A DNA stretch of 64,000 nt, taken from contig NC_026741.1 of NCBI RefSeq assembly GCF_000210295.1, forward strand, positions 558,001 through 622,000, given 5' to 3'. The notes under the pieces are model-generated. The model was not told the origin of the DNA. It made no database searches and worked only from the letters and a program-made list of their open reading frames with translations. This stretch comes from Trypanosoma brucei gambiense DAL972 (taxonomy: Eukaryota > Euglenozoa > Kinetoplastea > Trypanosomatida > Trypanosomatidae). Every line of letters starts with the position of its first letter. Within the stretch, counting starts at the first letter, position 1. The position numbers were made by a program, and so were the translations under genes. Below, piece by piece: positions 58,947 to 64,000 of this stretch.

Positions 58947-60188
58947 ATGAAAACGGTAATCAGGGACCCGTGCATTCAAAACGGCTGCCGTCGATTCGTT
59001 CTTATGCAGCATGGGTTATGGGCAGGAGCGTGGGACTTCAACGCCATTGCAGCAGAGTTGTATTGTCAGACTGGTTCACAGGATGGCAGGAGCCGAAGGG
59101 GGGGCGGTGGAACAGTCAACCAATTGGGAAACATCATGCCCTCCGACGTGGTTCGCACAAAGAGCAGCTGCGGAGGTTCTCTCTTCGCCCGGGGTAACCT
59201 CACCTGCTTTTCCTCTGGTGCCAATGCCCTTATAGGATCGCTTCGTAGCACCTCTGTTTGCGCCCATAAGCTATTGCAGGAATTCCTGCCCGTCTTCACA
59301 GAGTGGCTGGATACTGTTGAGAATAACAGTGCGGAAAAGCTATCCTTTTCTTGCGTTGGCCACTCCTTCGGTGGTATCATTCTACGGGAGGCTTTGTACC
59401 TTCTGCTTGTTTCTGATGATGCCGGTGAGTACAGTGAAGGCCTCTTTGATTCTGTTAAAACCGTACGTGACCGCTTGGCGACGGCAGGTGTCGTCCTGCA
59501 GCACTTTGTTACTATTGCAACACCGCACTGTGGCGCGGCCGAATGTTTGCCGACTCTTGTGTATCGTGCCGCCTGGGGCATCGCCAAGCTGTTCGCGCCA
59601 TCCATAAGTGAAATTTTACTGAATGATGAAGAGGCGTTGCTGTCGGAAAGGCTTCTCGACAAAGGGCATATTGAAGCGCTGCGAATGTTTCACAAACGGA
59701 TTCTGTTTGCTAACACACAAAAGGATGTGCTTGTGGGCTTCGCGACATCTTCTTTGATGTTTGACGGTGTAGCAGAGGACAAAGTCCGAATTATTGGACG
59801 CCCCCAAAGCGATCTACCCTGCGCCCCGGAATTTGAAAATGATGAAGCAGCGTATTCGAGGGTGATTCATTTAAAAAGGTTACGTGTAAACGGTGACCTT
59901 TCAGATCAAGGGGCTGATCAGGTTGGAGTCGGCAGTGGCGAAGAAAAAGCGAGGAGTCAGCGCCATCAGCAAACGTTGCGAAGTCAGGGCACAGGTTCTT
60001 CGAAGGTGCATCGCAGCCCACGTGAAATTGCCGCCGTACTGCGTAGTGAGCTCGACTGGGACCTTATTGCCCTTCGATACAACAACCCATTGCCCGTAGC
60101 CCATATTGCTTGTATAGGTTGGTGCCAGCAACTGGAACCTACGCCCGAACTTGTGCAGCGCATCGCTGCCGAAATACTGAATGCGTAA
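58947..60188 (+). CDS. DUF676-type serine esterase/lipase
   Basis: A 413-residue alpha/beta-hydrolase of the DUF676 (ROG1/FAM135-like) class. The oxyanion-side segment is MQHGLWAGAWDF (20-31). The nucleophile elbow is GHSFGG (138-143) with S140 as likely nucleophile. Further family blocks are VTIATPHCGAA (about 191-201) and the putative acid/base part SLMFDGVAED and VIHLKRL. A Gly/Arg-rich insertion (48-65) follows the first strand. The C-terminal ~100 residues end with a conserved-looking LDWDLIALRYNNPLPVAH block, as seen in this class of putative lipases. Probably hydrolyses a lipid or other ester; substrate and location unknown. Confidence 0.88.
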   Translation: MKTVIRDPCIQNGCRRFVLMQHGLWAGAWDFNAIAAELYCQTGSQDGRSRRGGGGTVNQLGNIMPSDVVRTKSSCGGSLFARGNLTCFSSGANALIGSLRSTSVCAHKLLQEFLPVFTEWLDTVENNSAEKLSFSCVGHSFGGIILREALYLLLVSDDAGEYSEGLFDSVKTVRDRLATAGVVLQHFVTIATPHCGAAECLPTLVYRAAWGIAKLFAPSISEILLNDEEALLSERLLDKGHIEALRMFHKRILFANTQKDVLVGFATSSLMFDGVAEDKVRIIGRPQSDLPCAPEFENDEAAYSRVIHLKRLRVNGDLSDQGADQVGVGSGEEKARSQRHQQTLRSQGTGSSKVHRSPREIAAVLRSELDWDLIALRYNNPLPVAHIACIGWCQQLEPTPELVQRIAAEILNA

Positions 60189-60436
60189 CGTATACGTTAG
60201 GGCATTGGGTACTACTTTATGAACTATTTTGCATCGTATTTCTTGCACTCTCGTTTGGATGTTTTTCTGGTGGGCTGTAGAGCCCCGTCTTACACCGCCG
60301 CTGCCCCCCCCCCTCTTCTTCTGAAAATGCGGCTTCTCGCACGCTGTTACTTTACCTCCTTGTTCCTCTTCCAACTGAATTTTTTTTTTGCGTGTGGGAG
60401 GAAGGGTGGCTGTTTCTTGCGAGGCCCGCCGAGTGA
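60189..60436 (+). promoter_or_regulatory. short intergenic region with splice acceptor
   Basis: C-run and CT tract (60306-60324) and a T-run (60381-60389) leading to AG at 60399-60400, 37 bases before the next ATG. Confidence 0.55.
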
Positions 60437-61585
60437 ATGCTTGGTGCTGTTCCTCCTATAGTAGTACTTCCGTCGAATCCAGCATACGAACTCCGTCCCG
60501 TCCCCGTTGTTTCCAGGAGCGTTGGCCTTTATGGTCCCCCACAGAATGAGACACACGGTAGTGATAGAGGACCAGGTGCAGGACGATCCAACGTGTGGCG
60601 CGGGGACAATGTTTCAGTTCCGCCCTCAAATTCTACTAGTAGAACCAACGAAGTTGCTTTGCATGAGGGACAAGAAAAAAGAACATCAGAAAGTGGCCCT
60701 CTAGAAGCGTTTCCAAATAATCACAGTCACTGCTTAGACAGGGTAACGGATAAGGAAGTGGACGTACTCCTTGACGTCCTAAGTGCACGCTACCAGAAGT
60801 ACGTGGGGTTGAAGCAACGGAGTACTGAACGGTACCTGGCGCGTGTCGAGTCGCATGTGGACCGGTTTTTAAGGGAAAAATATAGAAGTGGTACTTCGCT
60901 ATTTGCTGGCGGTGTGGCATCCTTCATAAAGAGTAAGCTTCCGAGTCCTTTTCACTCGCCGAAGCCAACGTTCAACAGCGAAAATGGAAAAGATACCCAC
61001 CGGGAGTTCCCCACTGGTAGTGCCACTGATATTCATGCGAGTTCCGTCTCACGTTCCCTGCCTGCACTGGAACAGTGCTCGTATACGCCGCAGTGCATTC
61101 CCTTTAACTATTTGGATGTACGTCCGGAGAATATGGAGGCAATTGCTGCGAACCTTGCCGTGCTGCAACACTGCCTAGCTGAACGTGTCAGTCAAGGAAG
61201 TTCAGGACGAAAAGAACTTTTGGAGCCAATCATCCGCGATGTGTGGGAAAAAGAGCTGGACCCACTTCTCCGTGAAGCCACAGAACTGCTTCGGGTGGCA
61301 CAATGCAACGTATGGCCCCCGTTGGAATACTTTCTATCCCGTAACGTCGGAAGGGTCAGTGGTGAGCGACGGCTAAGGTACGATTGTGTTGTGAGAGGAT
61401 TGCGGGGAGACTTGCATTATCTGGAGACCATCCGCAAGATGGAACACCTGGTGATCGATGGCCAGTCTAACGGAGCGGGCGAGGAGTCACTGGATTACGT
61501 TCCTGTGGGAGGTCTGGCGCTGTCGCGCCTGTACAGACTTGAGAATGAGCACCGAACAGTCTTGGAGTTTTGGCGGTCGCGATGA
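60437..61585 (+). CDS. unknown protein, 382 residues
   Basis: A 382-residue protein with no recognised family. Residues 1-100 are Pro/Ser/Asn-rich and probably disordered. Residues ~105-165 are helical (KEVDVLLDVLSARYQKYVGL and onward, then a basic SFIKSKLP segment), and residues ~225-382 are again helical with conserved-looking blocks such as IPFNYLDVRPENMEAIAANL and LRVAQCNVWPPLEYFL. No signal peptide or membrane span. The ATG is the first after a T-rich tract and AG at 60399-60400. Likely a conserved kinetoplastid hypothetical. Confidence 0.72.
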   Translation: MLGAVPPIVVLPSNPAYELRPVPVVSRSVGLYGPPQNETHGSDRGPGAGRSNVWRGDNVSVPPSNSTSRTNEVALHEGQEKRTSESGPLEAFPNNHSHCLDRVTDKEVDVLLDVLSARYQKYVGLKQRSTERYLARVESHVDRFLREKYRSGTSLFAGGVASFIKSKLPSPFHSPKPTFNSENGKDTHREFPTGSATDIHASSVSRSLPALEQCSYTPQCIPFNYLDVRPENMEAIAANLAVLQHCLAERVSQGSSGRKELLEPIIRDVWEKELDPLLREATELLRVAQCNVWPPLEYFLSRNVGRVSGERRLRYDCVVRGLRGDLHYLETIRKMEHLVIDGQSNGAGEESLDYVPVGGLALSRLYRLENEHRTVLEFWRSR

Positions 61586-62049
61586 ACAGTTACTGAAGCG
61601 GTGCTCGACCGGGCATTTTTTCTCCTTCCCATTCCTCGTCTGTTGCTTTGAAGCATCGTGTGCCGCATTTAATGCTTGGTTTGCAACACTTGCTGTTGAA
61701 ACGGGGACTCACGGCGCGATGGTGGCACCGCTGGCCGCTTCGGTGGTGGACGGCCTGGGCGAGTCTCACTACTCTTCAGCCGCTTGCCTGCGGGTACACA
61801 TACCTTGAAGTGATCAGTTTCTGCCTTGGGCATCTTGTAGTGCTGGGTGCCACATACCTTCCCCCCTTGCTGACGCTGCGTTTCCTGGCGTGCTCCTTTA
61901 CGCTCTCTCCCCATCACTGATCACTGGGAATAGGGTCGTCTTCATGCTTCTGGCCCACGAGTGTTGAAAGAGTTAGACGCACGAGGAAGCTAAACACTGG
62001 TAGGTAGAATTCAGCACAATTCATAGGGCAGGCGTGTCTCGTGTGACAC
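61586..62049 (+). other. intergenic region
   Basis: No supported gene. A CT-rich tract (about 61859-61915) is followed by AG at 61932-61933. An ATG at 61943 then opens only an eight-codon frame. With a later acceptor, for example AG near 61960, the first ATG would be 62050. Confidence 0.45.
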
Positions 62050-62343
62050 ATGGAGCGCTTCATACAAAGCCGCCGTGTGTGGAACCTCATGGATATCAGG
62101 CGGCGGCCACCCGTACTCAACCGCCTACGCGGCGTGCTGCAGTTCGCCCAACAACCAGGTGCTCTTTCCAGACACCGTCAGGGTGGTGACTACAATTGTT
62201 CTATGCGCGTAAGTATCTACTCGCGCCCAGGAAAAGTGAGCAGGTTAAACAACGCAGATGCCACATGGCACAACCGCAGTAGAAAAGAAAAGCCGCCCGA
62301 CTTTGATCCCTCGGCCTTCCGGCGACGGTACAGGGACTCGTGA
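62050..62343 (+). CDS. small basic protein, unknown
   Basis: A 97-residue, strongly basic protein (about 20 Arg). The N-terminus (MERFIQSRRVWNLMDIRRRP) could form a basic amphipathic helix, and the C-terminus ends with PSAFRRRYRDS. No family recognised. It has its own ATG and upstream tract, and spacing to both neighbours fits a real gene. Small basic proteins of this kind are often ribosomal or mitoribosomal in trypanosomes, but there is no motif to prove it. It could also be a chance ORF. Confidence 0.5.
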   Translation: MERFIQSRRVWNLMDIRRRPPVLNRLRGVLQFAQQPGALSRHRQGGDYNCSMRVSIYSRPGKVSRLNNADATWHNRSRKEKPPDFDPSAFRRRYRDS

Positions 62344-62614
62344 GTTGAAACCTGTAGTCAAGACTATCTACTTTCGTTTGAGCACTCCTTCACTTTTTGC
62401 TGCTCACTTATCCCAACACATGCACTGCACAAAGTTTCGCGCACATAAACTCTTTTAACCATTTATCATCTCTCTGAAGAGAAGGCTTTAAATAGGTGGC
62501 ATCGGTTTCAGAGTAATAAAAGTAATAAGGAGGGGGGGAAAAAAAAGAATACAGTAGCAATAAAATATTAACAAAACGCGCGCGTCAGCATTCGTATAGA
62601 GGAGGGTAAACGTC

Positions 62615-63631
62615 ATGTTCCGAAGGCTCACACAGTACACAGGAGTTGTAGGCGCTGTGCGCACCATTGTTGTGTTCAGTCAACAGCACCACATACTGGA
62701 GAGCAATCAAAAAGCTCGGAGCAGCCCCAGCAACGTGTGGATCGAAGACTGGGAGGCTGAGAGCTATGGACTGACTCCAGAGCCTGGTGCCGTGTCCACG
62801 CAGCTGCTACTAGACAAGCCGCTCGAGCTATATAATTTCGATCAGCTCCTCTCTCCACCGGAGGTAATGGAGGCACCAAAGCACAGCAGTTACAGCTCCC
62901 GGAAGGTTTATGGTGAAAAGCTGCAATTCGAGCTCAATGATCGCGCTCAGAAGCATGGGTTCCACAGTAAGTGGTGGTTAACGAGAACGCAGGCTGTGAA
63001 GAACGCCCTCACGTTTAAAAACAACGCACGTAGCTCCATCATTCTCTCGAAGAGCTCACTCAGGTTGTACCACTCCAGTCAGTTGGTTGGCGGAGAAGCA
63101 CTCATGACACATCCCGTATCAGGCGGCTCGAGGAAGCTCTACAGCAGGAAGGGAGATGCATATCAGGTGCTGTGCGAACACATCCGTCAGAACGCCTTCA
63201 ACAGCGGTCTCTACTTTACGAGACGGCAGCTGGAGTTCTTCAAGTTGGCGGTGCAGCCGAGTCAAGCACCTGTGATGATGGATGTCTCATCTGGGGAGCG
63301 GTTCCTCATCTTCAACGTGGAGCAACTCGAGGACCCCGAAGTGGCACTGAGGACTCTCGACCGCTCACCAGTGAGCATTCCGACCTTCCTTCTCTCAGGT
63401 GAACCGATGCAGCACGAAGGGGTAAAAAGGCTTCCCAGGTTTAAGAGCAATTACTGGCTAAGCGGGCGTGATGCTGAGCTGTACCAGTGGCCAATCAAAG
63501 AATCAGAGAAGAAGAGGGGAGTAACGCTAAAGAACGAGGGGAGTGCGTCGCTGCAGGTGGAGTTGTTTAACGTAGAACAGCTGGCAAACCCTGAAGAAGC
63601 ATTCGCCAAGGCTGGACTCTTTGTCCAGTGA
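62615..63631 (+). CDS. four-repeat, probably mitochondrial protein
   Basis: A 338-residue protein built from four units of about 80 residues, starting near 39, 118, 197 and 278. Each unit begins with an aromatic motif (VWIEDWEAES, KWWLTRTQAV, GLYFTRRQLE, NYWLSGRDAE). About 30 residues later comes a second motif (LELYNFDQLLSPPEV, LRLYHSSQLVGGEAL, FLIFNVEQLEDPEVA, VELFNVEQLANPEEA). Linkers share SSRKVY/GSRKLY and an amphipathic helix. The N-terminus (MFRRLTQYTGVV...) resembles a mitochondrial presequence. No named domain is recognised. Repeats of this style recall kinetoplastid mitochondrial RNA-processing proteins, but that is only an impression. The ATG is the first after AG at 62479-62480. 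Confidence 0.82.
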   Translation: MFRRLTQYTGVVGAVRTIVVFSQQHHILESNQKARSSPSNVWIEDWEAESYGLTPEPGAVSTQLLLDKPLELYNFDQLLSPPEVMEAPKHSSYSSRKVYGEKLQFELNDRAQKHGFHSKWWLTRTQAVKNALTFKNNARSSIILSKSSLRLYHSSQLVGGEALMTHPVSGGSRKLYSRKGDAYQVLCEHIRQNAFNSGLYFTRRQLEFFKLAVQPSQAPVMMDVSSGERFLIFNVEQLEDPEVALRTLDRSPVSIPTFLLSGEPMQHEGVKRLPRFKSNYWLSGRDAELYQWPIKESEKKRGVTLKNEGSASLQVELFNVEQLANPEEAFAKAGLFVQ

Positions 63632-64000
63632 TAGAGTGAGTTATCGCGCGAATGGGAACGAAGAGGGCGAACCATAAACAAAAGAGAAGAACAGCACCTC
63701 CGGGAAACCCCCAACGGGGAAGAAAAAGCAAGCAACCGGAGGACAGGAACTCAAAAAATCTTATAAAAGGGAGGAACCGCGGGAAAATGATCGCTCTTTT
63801 TTACACGCAAATGAACTCATGCAGTAGGGGGAGAGATGGGTTGGCGCTGCACTCACTACGAAAGAAAAGAAGTAGGAGAGCGAAAATCTAGTTGTATTTA
63901 TGGGTGACGAGGTGCGACCAAGGATCTTCGATATGCGCCGCTAAACCAGTTAACCGGGTGTGCGTTTATACTCATTTACACGGGAAAGGCACAAGATGCG
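63632..64000 (+). other. right-edge flank
   Basis: No supported gene. Purine-rich 3' flank of the repeat protein gene. A 79-residue basic frame (63652-63891) is A/G-run derived and not credible. Confidence 0.45.

Noticed and set aside
59066..59662. 198-codon minus-strand frame over the esterase
   Set aside because: Antisense shadow of a gene with a clear GHSFGG elbow.
61648..61920. 90-codon hydrophobic plus-strand frame
   Set aside because: No ATG (starts TTG); lies in the pyrimidine-rich acceptor region of the next gene.
1..64000. CRISPR arrays, bacterial operons, prophage or insertion sequences
   Set aside because: No direct-repeat/spacer pattern and no transposase or phage-like genes; the whole window has kinetoplastid organisation.

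Overview
The window reads as nuclear chromosomal DNA of a kinetoplastid, most likely Trypanosoma brucei or a very close relative. All 23 well-supported protein genes, plus one weaker small one, lie head to tail on the + strand. None shows an intron. They are separated by 0.2-2.8 kb of purine-rich then pyrimidine-rich DNA, with polypyrimidine tracts followed by AG (spliced-leader trans-splice sites) shortly before the first ATG. From memory, unverified, the order SCP2-thiolase / mitochondrial primase PRI1 / U5-15K matches T. brucei chromosome 8. Starts were taken as the first ATG downstream of the best tract+AG; longer readings that begin at TTG or GTG were trimmed.

Region 0-14 kb: a small twin-CX9C protein, SCP2-type thiolase with a mitochondrial presequence, the archaeo-eukaryotic primase PRI1 (kinetoplast DNA replication), the spliceosomal U5-15K/Dim1 thioredoxin-fold protein, an unknown membrane protein, and an exocyst Sec10 homologue whose last ~115 residues are in a different frame (a break near 13550).

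Region 14-37 kb: an unknown Ser/Arg-rich coiled-coil protein, Utp7/WDR46 (small-subunit processome), cobalamin-independent methionine synthase, a MYCBPAP-like axonemal protein, a kinesin, a 2.6-kb low-complexity gap, ubiquitin-activating enzyme E1, and a metallo-beta-lactamase-fold hydrolase with one altered metal-ligand position.

Region 37-47 kb: a 1920-residue kelch-repeat protein, then a gene-poor stretch holding two convergent tRNA genes, tRNA-Asn(GTT) on + and tRNA-Trp(CCA) on -, 87 bp apart. These are the only minus-strand gene and the only Pol III units seen.

Region 46.6-64 kb: NDUFAF7/MidA methyltransferase, a mitochondrial TPR-like protein, a 2.8-kb gap, two SET/MYND proteins flanking a small single-pass membrane protein, a DUF676 serine esterase, an unknown 382-residue protein, a small basic 97-residue protein, and a 338-residue protein made of four ~80-residue repeats. 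As usual in trypanosomes, neighbouring genes share a transcription unit rather than a pathway. Even so, many products look mitochondrial: CX9C, thiolase, PRI1, NDUFAF7, the TPR-like protein, the small membrane protein and the repeat protein. No prokaryotic features, CRISPR arrays or intact transposons were seen.
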